DNA of 64,000 bases. Source: Pochonia chlamydosporia 170. Lineage: Eukaryota; Ascomycota; Sordariomycetes; Hypocreales; Clavicipitaceae. The notes beneath the pieces are model-generated. The model worked only from the letters and a program-made list of their open reading frames with translations, did not search any database and was not told where the DNA came from. Where the stretch lies: assembly GCF_001653235.2 (NCBI RefSeq), contig NC_035791.1, positions 2,976,001-3,040,000 of the forward strand, written 5' to 3'. The stretch's first letter is position 1. Each line of letters begins with the position of its first letter. Made by a program: the position numbers and the translations under genes. Shown here in pieces: positions 42,324 to 54,874 of the stretch.

Positions 42324-45300
42324 ATGGCCCAACAAAATGTGAGTTTCTGGCGTCTGCCTGAACACCTCCTGTAATCCCTTCATGATTTATACGTCTCTTG
42401 GATTTTGTCGAGTTTGCATTTTTCCCGCGATGCTCTTACATCGCGTGGGTTTCTCATACGTCACCTCACCTCATCTGAGCACCACACTTCTAACCACACA
42501 ATTTATCTGCGCAGGACTCAAAGGTCACAAATGCGGACGCGCATTCTGCGCCCGATTCTGTGAACGCCCCGTCAAATTCCGATCCTTCATCAAAGGACTC
42601 GGGAGCTGATATGGCGGCGGGCTATGGGACGCGCTCTCGCAATAGAGGGGGCAACACCCGCATTAACTATGCCGAGGACAAGGACATCGATATGGATGTC
42701 TACGACTACTACGACAGGAAGGATCAAGACGCATCTAAGAAATCGTCGCGAAAATCAGACGTTGCCTCAAATGGCGACGGTGCGACACGGGCACTGGGCT
42801 CGCGACGGGCTGCGGTAGAAGAAGCCAAAGCAGTCGGTGCATCAAGTCAAAATGGCTCCAAGAACACAGCATCAAGTGGTGTTGGTGGTGTTGGTGCTGG
42901 GGCTGGTGGTGCATCTCAAGGCGCGCTGGCATCTGGCGCGGTGCCGGGCTCACGGAAACGCAAAGCCGCGGCGACGCCTGCAGTCTCAACCAGAAAAGCA
43001 GGACAGACTGGTCAACTCGATGGCACGTCTTGGCCAGATACCAACATGCTGACTTTTGAAAACTGCAACCACCGCCCGGACGCAAATGGGCGCATGGTGG
43101 CTGACGATGGAACAGTGTTGGAACCAAATGGTGAGTGCTTCACAGACTGACAGACACACATAATATAAGGTGGGAGTGGACAAAAAAAGGCAGCGAGAAG
43201 TGACTGAGCGAGTTTGGCTCTCTCACTCATTCTCACACCAGAAACACACAGAAACACACACACACACACACATTTCACTTCGAGTTGGGCAGTTGCACCA
43301 ATTCTGCCAATTGCACCAAGCGGCGCGGCCGGGCTCCACTCATTTCGGGAGGACAAGGCAAAAGACGCAGGCAAGGCAATTTCAGCAGCATGCCGGCTAA
43401 CCAAGAGTCGCAGATCATGTGTACCTCGTCTGTGAGCCACCAGGGGAACCGTATTACTTGGGACGCATCATGGAATTTCTACATACAAAGAGCGAGACGT
43501 CAAAACGGGTCGACTCGGTGCGCATTAATTGGTTCTACCGACCAAAGGACATTGGCCGCAAGAACACGGATACGCGATTGCTCTTTGCGACTATGCATTC
43601 CGACGTCAGCCCATTGACTGCCCTGCGTGGAAAGTGCCAGATCCTGCATCGCGTGGAAATCGACAACCTGGAAGCCTATCGCCGGAAACCCGACAACTTT
43701 TGGTACGAAAAGCTCTATGACCGATACATCCAGAAGAACTACGACCTCATCCCGACGTCGACTATTGTCAACGTGCCTGAAAGGGTCAAGAAAGTGCTGG
43801 ATGAGCGCTGGAAGTTTGTGCTGGTGGAGCAAGGGCGTGGCAAGGAGCTCACTAGCGCCGTTAAGCTCTGCAAGAGATGCAGCGGCTATTGTGCAAGGTA
43901 CGTACCACCACCCATTTGCTGGTCAAGGTATCTGGCCTGTTGTCAACATCAATTCCAAACCAAACCAAACGTCGTTTTATACGCTCTTCTTCATAAGCCC
44001 AAAGTTGGGGCGGCACAGAGTCTGGCGTCTGGACACGGCTTGCGTTTTATTTTTTTTTACCCTTCCTTTACCGACAAACTGTGCAAGTATGGGATGGGCC
44101 TTTTTTTCTTGCGTGCAGTTTCCCTTCTTGCCTGTTTCTCCCTCCTTCTTTCCTTCCACCTTCGTGTCCAGATACGTCTGGGCGGCTGGCTGGCTCACCC
44201 CCACCCACACCCACTTTGAGAACCTTGCATCCATGCTTCCTTCCCAAACTTCCTCTCTCTGTGTCTCAACCTCGCACCCATACAGCCACCTCGTCCCCGA
44301 CGCCACCACTCAACGACATGTGCCGCCATCCATTGCCCGCAAGCTGCCCATTGTCGATTGTCCCCTCCCTAGCCTCCATTACATCTGCGTACCTGCCGGT
44401 ATTTGTGCAAGCCGCCGAATCCTAAAAGTCACAGATGAATGATGCTGGACATGATGCCATTTTCAAACCTAATTTTTTTTTTTTGCTTTGATGCATTCAT
44501 CACTATTCTATTTGTCTCATACTGACGCTTGTCAATTTCTTCAGTAATGACTCGGTTGATTGTGCAGTGTGTCAGAATACGTACCACATGAACTGTGTCA
44601 AGCCACCCCTGCTGAAAAAGCCATCCCGAGGCTTCGCATGGTCCTGTGCTGCCTGCAGCCGAGCACAAGAGCGCAAGCTGGAGGCTCGCAATACCCCCAA
44701 TGGCACTGATGCTAATGGAGACTTTGACGACGATGATGCTCTGGATGACGACGACGACGAGATCCCTGGTATCATCACTGACCGCACAACACCAGTGGAC
44801 AGCGAAGAGCATCACCATGGCACGGCAGAGCAGATTTACCAAGCCAGTCTTTGGCCGTGGCGGTATCTGGGCATGCACTGCAAGCCTGAGGATGCTCTCG
44901 ATTATGATGACCGAATCCATCCTCGGGCAAGCACACGAATTGGACCCCGGCACCAAGCTAACGTAAGTGCATGGCCTGGCCGCCCAGTCGAGTATGTCAA
45001 ACCCTTAGAAACAAGAAAGGGTAGAGGAGCCCCGAAATTGTCCAAAGAAGCTCAAGTCGCCCAGGAGGCTGAGAAGGCACTGCGAACCAAACGACCCAAG
45101 TGGGTGCAGGATGAACCACCTGGCTACCAAGTTCGTGGAGAAGACTTGGATGAGAATGATCCAGCCGCTACTTCCACGCGCCTTTGGGTACCTCCACCTC
45201 CGGATACTATCAGCGACGACGACATTAAGGGGTATATGACCAAGGCGCAAGCAATGACGAAGAAGTTCAATATCCCAGAGAATTCTACGAATCTCCAAGA

Positions 45301-48300
45301 TATCGCACTGGAGACATTATACCGCCATAAGTATGACCCTGTTGATGCTATGAAAGCTCTGCCAGACACGAAGCGGGACTTGTTCAAGGAACCGACTTTG
45401 ACACCCACCGAGCAACGGAAATTTGAGGAGGGAGTCGCCAAGTACGGCTCCGAGTTACACTCGGTAATGAAACATGTGAAAACAATGACACCTGGTGAAG
45501 TAGTACGGTACTACTACACCTGGAAAAAGACCGAGCGAGGCAAACAAATCTGGGGCTCCTACTCTGGTCGTAAGGGCAAGCGACTGGCCAAGAAGGAAGA
45601 AACTGCTGCTTCGAAGGCGGCAGACGATGTGGCGGACGCGGACGATGACTCGGCGTTTGACACTGAAAAAGCTGTCGTCCAGAAGAGGGGCTTCATCTGC
45701 CTGTTTTGTGAGACACCAGACTCCCGACAATGGCGACGAGCACCCGCCAGCCAAGGACCACTTAGCGAAACTGGAGGCAAGGCAGCCACCAAGGACAAGA
45801 TCAATCAGACAGTCGTGGCTTTATGCAGACGGTGTGCTGAGCTGTGGCGCCGGTATGCTGTTCGGTATGAGCCCCCCGAGGAATTGATCAAGAAGGCCGG
45901 TCAATCTGGAGCCAAGATTTGGAAGAAGAAGCAGGAAGAGGAGCTTCTCAAAGAGATACAGATTGCAGAAGACATGGGCCTGATGACTCCTTATCGCGGA
46001 TCTACACCAGCTGCCTCCTCCAACGGACTAGAGCCGCCTAGAAAGAAATTGAAAGGTGCACCAGAGAGAGACACCGATGCGGTGGTCTCGGATGCGGGAA
46101 GCAACACCACAGTCTCAAAGAAGAAGGACAAGACGGCGGACACGACGCCCATTCCCGATATGCCAAAGCCGCGATTACTCCCTTGTGCTATTTGCGACCA
46201 GATGGAGCCCCTCGGTGACCAACATGTATCTTGTAAGGAATGCCGCCTGACGGTGCATCGCAACTGCTACGGCATTTTGGACAGCCGAGTCCAAGGAAAA
46301 TGGATATGTGACATGTGCTCAAATGACAAGAGCCCACAAGTCTCAATTGTAAGTTCCACATCGTCGTGTTCCTCGGCTGTTCGCAACGAACTCGAACTGT
46401 AAAGTGACTAACCAGGTATACTTTCAGCAATACAAATGTGTCTTGTGCCCTGTTGAGTACACCGAGCAAGATTTCATCGAGCAGCCCAAGCTCACGCACC
46501 ACAAGAAAAAGATGTCTGAGAAGGATCGCGAGCGCGAGAGAGTGGAGGTCCAACAGGCCAGGAAAGCTGCTGAATTTTACCGCAAGAGACAAGAAGATCT
46601 CAATCGGCCAGTCAACCCTCGAGAGCCACTCAAGCGAACGGCGGATAACAACTGGGTTCATGTCACTTGCGCCGTATGGACACCCGAGGTCAAGTTTGGC
46701 AATGCAAAGGCTTTGGAGCCATCGGAAGGCATCCCGTCGATCCCGCGCAGCAGATATGACGAAGTTTGCCAGGCTTGCAATCAACAAGGAGGTGCCTGCG
46801 TATCCTGCCACCAATGTCGCATACCTTGTGAGTAGCAAGCGATGGTCTGAATGGGACGAATGGATGATGAAGCTAACTTGGATTACAGATCATGTAGAGT
46901 GTGCTCGTCAGCAGGGCCATCTACTTGCATTTGACATTTCGCCTGTGAAAAGTAGTCGTCGCGATCAGTTCAACATTGTAACGGTCAATGGAGAGAGCGG
47001 AACCATGTCGGCTGTGCTTTGGTGCAGAGATCACATTCCCACCAAGACCATAGCGCACAAGATGTATGATGTGGTGCCCGAGTCGGGACTGACCACGATG
47101 CAGCTTTATGCCCAGAACTATAAGCAGGCAGACCTAGCCCTGACTGGCACTGTCCGAAAGGCGAACCTAATGATGACTGCCGCTAAAATGTCTGGCCTGC
47201 CCTTGGTACCAGCTGCTCGGCGGACGTCTACGACTACAGCGCCGACTACGGCTTCGACAACAGCCGTCGCGACTCCGAATGGTGCATCGAATCATAGCCG
47301 CAATGGAGGAGAATCAACAGAAGCAGCGACCAATGCCCGACAACCTGGCGAGAAGGTGTGCATTACGTGCGGCATTGATGTCACGCCTAGGTGGTGGCCA
47401 ATTGACAATACACAGGAGCGTCAGCTCACGAATGGACACCACGGCGCTATTGGATTTGAAGCGCAGAAGTTTGTGGAACAGCGCAAGTTTCAGTGTCACA
47501 AGTGCAAAAAGAACCCCAAGACTCCAAAGACGTTTGTACCGCACCCATCGCCACCTCCACCGGTGGCAGAGCCTCCCCGACAGCATTTGTCTGGACCACA
47601 TGGCCAAACAGCGGCACCGCCATCCATGCGAAGTCCCCCGAGGGCAGCGGCTGCGGATTATCGAGCAGCACCTCTGCGTCCTGAAATCCATTCATTGCTA
47701 CACCATCCAGCATCACACGCTCCTCCCCCTCCTGGTCCACCAGCATCTCATGGACCTCCTCCCATGGGCGGTCCTCCTCCACACTCACAGGCACACTCTC
47801 TCGGTCCGCGACCTGCGCCAGTATCTCATGGCTACCCACAGGTACCACCACCACGGCCAACGTACAGCGACTGGGGAAGTCAACACGGCTCTCCTCCTCG
47901 CCACATCAATGGAGGGCCTCCTCCACCGCTGCATAGCACTGCACCGCCCCCAGCGCCGGGCCTTACGGCGCTTCGGCCTCCATCTATGTCAGGACCGCCT
48001 GCGGTAGCCCCAATCTCGGTTCCGCATCACCATGCTCACGGATCACCGATATATGGAAGCGCGTTGCCCCCCTCACCCCGACGGCTGAACGGAACGGCAG
48101 CACCTCTGGCTTATGTGCCTCCATATGGCAGCGCCGCTGCTCCGGCGCACGCATCAGCACCGCGGCATAGTGCCTCTCCAGGCCTGAGTAATGGGGTGTT
48201 ACCTCCTAGGTCGGAAGCCTTTTCGCATGGGCTACATCCGCAACGGCCCTCGTATGCCAGCGGCTCGCATGGCAGCCCGCCCCTGGCTCGAAGTGGCCTC

Positions 48301-48438
48301 CCTCCACCTGGGGGACCAGCACCGCCTCCTGCCCATGAGCCAACCCATTCAGCAGGCGGACTGGGACATCGACCTCCGGACAACAGGCCAGCTAGCGGTG
48401 CAAGCGCAAGTCCATCGCTACGAAACTTGCTTTCGTAA
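42324..48438 (+). CDS. snt2: Snt2-type chromatin protein: BAH, PHD, ELM2/SANT, GATA-like, extended PHD
   Basis: Exons 42324-42338, 42515-43130, 43414-43897, 44545-46348, 46428-46827 and 46889-48438 give 1622 residues. Order: low-complexity N-terminus with KRK; BAH domain (about 212-365); PHD finger (about 362-415) with CKRC and HMNC; ELM2-like segment and SANT domain (about 560-705); GATA-like finger (CLFC...CRRC, about 754-810); extended PHD (CAIC...CHQC, about 914-1110); second GATA-like finger (CITC...CHKC, about 1264-1315); Pro/His-rich tail. Yeast Snt2 is part of the Snt2C (Snt2-Ecm5-Rpd3) chromatin complex and also promotes turnover of excess histones. Orthologues in plant-pathogenic fungi affect growth, conidiation and virulence. 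The first coding exon is 15 nt (MAQQN). The third intron is 647 nt and splits the first PHD. Confidence 0.93.
43245..43272 (+). repeat. (CA)n microsatellite in a Snt2 intron
   Basis: A run of about fourteen CA dinucleotides, interrupted by one GAAA, lies within the 283-nt second intron of Snt2. It is likely length-variable between strains. Confidence 0.85.
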
Positions 48439-49707
48439 GCCTTGGTTGGAGTTATACCCATAATTCGAGCTCCAGATAAAGGAGGAGACGATGTGGCGTT
48501 TTCTTCTTAATTATTTTTTCTTACTGTCTTTTATAGTGTTTTGTCAAAGTTTGTTGTAAAGCAAAGCGACGGGGTGGAAACAAAACGGGGACTGGATGTA
48601 TTCACAAGGCGTTATTTTTTCGGGGGGAAATGGGCACAAGCGGCTTGTGCAACAGAGCCCATACATCAGGCGTTAAAACGGGAGAGTGTTTCTTGGATTA
48701 AGATGGAGTGGTGGGCGGCGGAGATGAAAGGTAGATTCGTTACTTGTATATTATGTCAAGGCAGGGTACATGGGGTGCGGTGCTGTGAACACTGGCGGCT
48801 GGGTGCCTACTCTTAGATTCCAGCGGATTTAGACTCGTAAACCCCTGAGTGACGGAAGAGCAGCCGCGGAACAGAGAAGTGGAGAAATAGGTCAAAAGAG
48901 TTACTATGAGTTTTCAATGCGTAATGTGAAGCATGAGTCCCAAGATGAAGTAGTGAGTGGCGCTGCTGGAGGTTTAACTCTGGTAGCATGTGATTATGAC
49001 CATTGGCTGGACATATCCAAAGCTCTCTACAGCGTGGGGCGTGGTGTGCTTACACTGATCAGACTTACGCGAAAGTTCTAGAATATCTATGTAGAATTAT
49101 ACCGTAATCTATATCCTTTTGTGTTACTCCGTAGTTGGTTGTTAGTTCTGGCTGAGTTGGTTGACTTGTGCCGTTCGACTAGACATATCCCAGGGTTAGG
49201 GTCACACCAGGTCCGCCAATGAACGTGAACTTGAACCTGCCTGCCCCTCGAATCAAGTACAAGTGCCAAATGCAGCAGCTGGTGTCACCGTGTTCCTCGT
49301 CAGCTTTGTCTCCACACGTCAACGTTTCCGTCTGCCAAGACACTCGCCGCACATGCAACCCCATCTGAGGTGAGCTGTCGCAACACGAAACACGCAACTC
49401 TCAACCTCTTTCCTGTGCATCACCAGAATCTCACATCACATTCCGGCACATGGAGCTGACGTCGTGCAGACAGCATCCTGTCCTTTGAACGCACCCATCG
49501 CACACGCTAGCTTCAGACAAAAGGCAATTACTGACGACATTGGGCCTACGGTAGCTTCGGCACCTTTTTTGCCGCTTTTCGACTGAAAGCTTGGCGATAG
49601 CTCCTGACACAGCCACCATTGCTGTAATCCTGCTCGACGACAAAACGACGACTCAATTCTCCTTGTTTACGCTCGCTCCCAGAGGGGCGTGACTGTGTAT
49701 TCTCACC
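48439..49707. other. Intergenic region, Snt2 3' end to kinase start
   Basis: Both flanking genes are on the plus strand. The first 400 bp probably include the Snt2 3' UTR; the remainder is the kinase promoter. A 91-codon frame at 48541-48816 starts with TTG and has no protein character. Nothing else is recognised. Confidence 0.55.
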
Positions 49708-51048
49708 ATGGCGCAATTCTTTCTTGATTTGTTCTATTCCTTTGGGAACTGTCTGAATTGCTTCCCGGGGTCGCCTACATTGAAGATTAACAGCCGGAGC
49801 TTCAAGATTCTCCGCCTTCTAGGCGAGGTATGCTTGTCCACCAACCCATCTATCCTCTGGTGAAGCCGACACCCCAGAAGTCAGCATGCTAACACAATTC
49901 CATAGGGCGGCTTCTCATACGTCTACCTCGTCGAAGACACCAACTCCCACCAGCTCTTCGCCCTCAAAAAGATCCGATGCCCCTTTGGCGCCGAATCCGT
50001 CCAACAAGCCATGCGCGAGGTCGACGCCTACCGACTCTTCGCGCACATTCCCACAATCATATCATCCGTCGATCACTCCGTCGCCACGGAAAGGGGCGCC
50101 GACGAATCCACAAAGACGGTCTACGTCCTGCTGCCGTACTACCGCCGCGGCAACCTCCAGGACATGATTAACGCAAATCTCGTCAACCACGGGAGCTTTC
50201 CAGAGCGACACCTCATGACGCTCTTCCTGGGCGTGTGCAAAGCCCTCCGCTCCATGCATGAATACCAAGCACCGCCCACGGAGCGCATGGAGATGGGCAA
50301 CGAGGAAGACGGGCCGAGCAACCACGGTCCCGGCAGCAAGATGGGCACGAGGGGCAAACGAACCGAACAAGACGAGGAGCAAGATCAGGAACGGCCGCTC
50401 ATGGAATCGGAAAACCAAGTCGCAACAGGTGGGAAAACACAGTCCTACGCCCACCGCGACATCAAGCCCGGCAACATCATGATTGACGACTCGGGCTCAA
50501 CCCCCATCCTCATGGACCTTGGATCCGTGGCACCGTCCCCCATCCCCGTAACATCGCAATCCATCGCACTACAGATCCAAGACACCGCCGCCGAACACTC
50601 CACCATGCCGTACCGCGCCCCAGAGCTCTTCGACGTCCACACCGGCACCGTCATCGACACCAAAACTGACATATGGTCCCTCGGCTGCACTCTCTACGCC
50701 TGCCTCGTCGGAAAATCACCCTTCGAGATGCGCTCCGACGAAACAGGCGGCACTCTGAGCCTGTGCGTCCTCGGTGGTGACTGGCGCTTCCCCGACGAGA
50801 CGCCCGGCGGCGCAAAGCGCGTCAATAGCATTAGCCAGGCCAAGGCGCGTGCTGCATCCGGTGATCACTCTGCGAGCGCCAATGGAGGCGAGGGCTCAAA
50901 TCCCACTATTAGTGAACCCATTCGAGAGATTGTAAGGCGGTGTCTCAAGGTCGAACCCGCGGAGAGACCGGATATAAGTGAACTGATTACCATGGTGGAG
51001 GGTGTGATTGAAGGTCTCCCTGATGATGGGGGCTACAACTCGCATTGA
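49708..51048 (+). CDS. env7: Env7/STK16-type serine/threonine kinase
   Basis: Exons 49708-49827 and 49906-51048 give 420 residues. Cys residues near the N-terminus (NCLNCF, 15-19) match the palmitoylation region that tethers STK16/Env7 kinases to membranes. Kinase motifs: GEGGFSYVY (glycine loop, about 39-47), ALKK lysine, HRDIKPGN (223-230), DLGS in place of DFG (244), PYRAPE and DIWSLGC. DLGS is characteristic of the STK16 group. Yeast Env7 acts at the vacuole membrane and limits fusion. An insert of about 60 acidic, Gly-rich residues (about 155-215) sits before the catalytic loop, and a second insert of about 40 residues follows the DWRFP segment; both are longer than in the yeast or animal kinase. 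The 78-nt intron has a GCTAAC branch site. Confidence 0.88.
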
Positions 51049-51483
51049 GAACTTGGATAGCAGTTGGACTGATGACACGGGTAATTTAGTATTGGGGACT
51101 CGCAAATTTTCGAATTTGTAGACAAAGTGTATGATGGAACTGTGGATTTTTGCACAGCACATGATGGATTTTCTTTCTTGGGCATTGGCGTTATTAGGTC
51201 ACGAAATGTAGATGTTTTCTAGCAGAGCGAAAGTCTTGCTCCTTGAACAAATGAAATCAACTGTCTGTCTGTAGGCGCTGAGAAGATGAAATTTACGCAT
51301 CCCGAATACCGATGCCATTTGTAGGCTAAATCGAGTTTGCATTGACATGACTATAAAACCAAAATCCTCAATGTCTCCACGCACTCCCGTTTCACTGAAA
51401 TCCCCAAATTGTAGCCTTCATCGCATACCCAACATGACTCTGATGCTGGCATCAGGACATACACACTCGAGCTCGTTAGTATC
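51049..51483. other. Convergent 3' region
   Basis: This 435-bp region separates the 3' ends of the kinase gene and the mannosidase gene. No gene or repeat is seen. Confidence 0.6.
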
Positions 51484-54400
51484 CTACAGCTGGAGCTTGT
51501 ATGTAGCCACCTCAAACGGTCTCAACTTGATGTCAAACCCACCCTCACCCAGTTCCACCTCCTCCAACTCATCCTCAAGGATGCTTGCCTTGCTCACTCG
51601 CTTGACGTTGTACGATGTCTTAATGGTGCCTCTGCTATGGCCGCCCAAAGATTCATACACACGCAAAATGATGCTTTGGCCCTTGTTCACTCGCAGACCT
51701 TCACGAAGGCTCACATCGTTGTCGTCATGACCACGCTTGACAGTGTCGAGAATCAGAGACGAAGACTCTTCTCGGTTAATCAACTTGATTGGCGCTGCTG
51801 ATAGGCTCTGGATGGTCGTTTGTGGTGCAGACAGCAACTTCAGTGGGTTGTTGAATGCGTAGGCCGCCTTGACTGTCTGAGAAGACAAGGCTCCCTTGTG
51901 AGGGAAAATGGCCCAGCGGATGCTGTGGTGTCCCATATCAGCGTTCTCATCAGGGGCCTTGGGAGCTCGGAGGAGTGACAGTCGCATGGTCTTGCCGGCA
52001 GTGGCAAAACCGTACTTGCTGTCGTTGAGAATAGAAACACCATAGTTGTGCTCAGAGAGATCAGCAAACTTGTGGCAGCAAACCTCAAACTTGGCCATAT
52101 CCCAGCTGGTGTTGTAGTGCGTCGGCCTCTTGGTGATGCTGTATGCTGTCTCATACGAAGCCTCGGTATTAACAACATTGACAGGGAACTCAACCTTGAG
52201 GAACTTGGAGTTTTCATGCCAATCAACTTCTGCAGAGCACTCCACTTGAGACTGCTGTCCCTTCAAAGCCGCCGAAAGGGAGATGTACGCTTTCATGGAG
52301 CTCTTATCGCTAATCTTGATATCAGTGACCAAGGTTACGCGGTGAGGCTTGTTCTCATGAATCCTTGTCTCGCCATACTGCAGCTCTCTGCGGGTGTCAA
52401 GGTGGTAGACCTCTACATCCCATGCCTCCCAGAATAGAGGAATGTCATCAAACATAACAAACTTGTTCGCCTTGCCACCTTGTTCAATGACTTCGCGATC
52501 ATTTGCAAGATCGTACAACGATGTGACGCACCCATTGTCCACGACTAGCCGGAGCTGATCATTCTGCAGCACATAGACATTGCCATTCGACGTCACGCTC
52601 ACCGCAGGCTTGTCCTCCTGGACTTTGAAGCTGCGAACTGGGAGCATCTGGGCATCTCCACAAGCAACACCGACCTCCGTCTCAGATATTTCGACAATTT
52701 CCTTACGATGCCAGGGAAGAGTGTTGACAACAACAGACTCATGGACAGAACTTGATAGTGTAGAGGACACACCATAGGAGTCGTACAGGTCTCTGAGCAA
52801 CTTTTCGCCAGTCTTGAAGACTTCAGCGTAAAACTAAACCATGTGTCAGTATGTGCACGATGTGCTTATGCAGCCTGCGAATTAGGACTGGAATTCTCAA
52901 GTTCTCTCACCTTGTCGGATTCATCATAGCACATTCCAATGGAACTGCCGGGAAGACAGTCATGGAACTGGCAAAGCAACACATTCTCCCACATACTGTC
53001 AATCTCCTTTGTGGGATACTTGTAGGACGAGTTTTCAATGGATGCAATTGTTGCAAGCTGTTCAATGTCTCTCAGCAAGACCTCAGCCTTGCGGTTAAAC
53101 ATTTTGTTGTTGGCCTGAGTGGTATAGGTACCTCGGTGAAGCTCAAAGTAGAGCTCTCCGTACCAGGTAGGGAAGTCCTTGGCCTTGGGTGCCAGGCGCT
53201 CAAAGAAGTCATCAACGCTGAGACCAAGCTTGAGCTTGGGGATGCCTCCGATAGTGTTGCTGATACCTGCGCAACGTCGCAACTTCTCAAAGTGCTGCCA
53301 AGTTGGGCCACCACCACCGTCACCTTTTCCGAACACGAGCAACGACGAACTGTCAACTCGCATCGTCTTGTGCTTGCTAATACTGCGACGCAAGTCGCCA
53401 AAGTCGGCTTCTGCCGTGTAAGTCTCGGATGGGGGCATGTGACACATGACTTGGCTTCCGTCTGGGCTCACCCACATAAATGTGGTATGAGGGAAGTTGT
53501 TGATGTTGTTCCAGCTTAGTTTCTGGGTCATGAAACGGTCCATGCCAGCCAGTCGGCAGAGCTGAGGAAGTTGGCTCGAATATCCAAAAGTGTCTGGTAG
53601 CCAGAAAGTACGGCATCGAGAGCCGAACTCGGCTTCGTAGAATCGTTGGCCATAGAAAAATTGACGAACTAGAGACTCTCCACTGGGCATATTCGTGTCA
53701 TGCTCAACCCAGCTACCGCCAATGGGATGGAACTGTCCCTCGTTGACCTTTCGCTTGACGCGCTCGAATGCAGCCGGGTATAGTTGCTTCAGCCACTTGT
53801 ATTGCTGAGCTTGAGAACAGGCAAAATGTGCCTCGGGGTATCGGTCCATCAAATCGCACTGGCTGGACCACGATCTGGCAACTTTACGCTTTGTTTCCGC
53901 AAAGGGCCATAGCCAGCAACTGTCAATATGGCAGTGACCAATGCCGAACACGACGGGTTCCTTGCCCTTTTCGTAGACCGTGTGGGAGTCGACATCAGGG
54001 CCAATAATCTCCTTGGCAATTTCTCGGCACTTTAGGATGGACTCTTGGTTATTGACTTGGAACGTGTCAATAATCCTCATGGCCACGGAAAGGGCGTGAT
54101 TCTGCTCGGCAGAATCTTCTGGTAGCTCGCGAGCAGCGTCTCCGAGCTCCCACATGTCAAAATAGAGCTTCCGAGCTTGCACGTTGACTGCTGCGATGTT
54201 GGCCTTGCTCAAACCGTAGTACCTGTTTTCATCGGGGGGAGCAATGCTGCTTTTCCCGTTAGGGGCATTTCCAAACATGCCATTGCAAGCCATTTCGATG
54301 TAAATAACGTGCTCCTTGCCGTCTCTGAAAGACTCAGGAAGATTCCACTCAATGCGTTCGCCACCGCCGGTGAGGCCCTGGAGGGGCATACCGTCTTCGG

Positions 54401-54874
54401 TCCAAACGAGACCCTCGTTGTTGGCATCCCATTCCAGAATGAGAAGCTCTTCGTGCAGGATCTCTTTTGGGACAGTCAAATGAACGCGGAACCAGTGTGT
54501 GGTCCACGAGGGGCCAAATGCTGCACCGGTGTGGGTTTCCTTGAATTCGTGTGAAGTGGCTTCATCAAAGGTTGGCCTATCTTGACCAGGGGCACTCCAG
54601 ACATGGATCTTGACATGAGGTTTGCCTGAAAACCTCGCATTATACAAGTTGCTATTGATTGCTGTTATAAGCTATGTGCACCAGACTTGGGGGGACATTC
54701 AGTCATGGGGAAAGTGCATAGTACTTACGCTAACAAATTCACCTTCTCATACTGATTAGACTTGTAGAAGGGTTCAATTCGGTCTTTGAGAATGCTGGTC
54801 TTGGGAACGCCCACTGGTCTGTGAGCGAGAATTGGGTAGGAGACCTTGCTCCTCATATCTCCACCACCACCCAT
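51484..54874 (-). CDS. ams1: Vacuolar/cytosolic alpha-mannosidase, GH38
   Basis: Exons 54874-54729, 54651-52911 and 52833-51484 give 1078 residues, matching Ams1-type enzymes. The GH38 zinc/catalytic site begins with GHCHIDSCWLWPF (about 285-297). The nucleophile Asp is in FWLPDTFGYSS (about 398), and QFHDCLPGSSIG follows. A beta-rich C-terminal half is typical. Ams1 degrades free oligomannosides and in yeast reaches the vacuole by the Cvt pathway, so the absence of a signal peptide fits. An in-frame ATG at 55012 would add 46 Pro/Arg-rich residues; I prefer 54874 (MGGGGDMRS). The first acceptor has competing AG sites; the one at 54652 keeps LLANLYNARF in frame. Confidence 0.94.
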
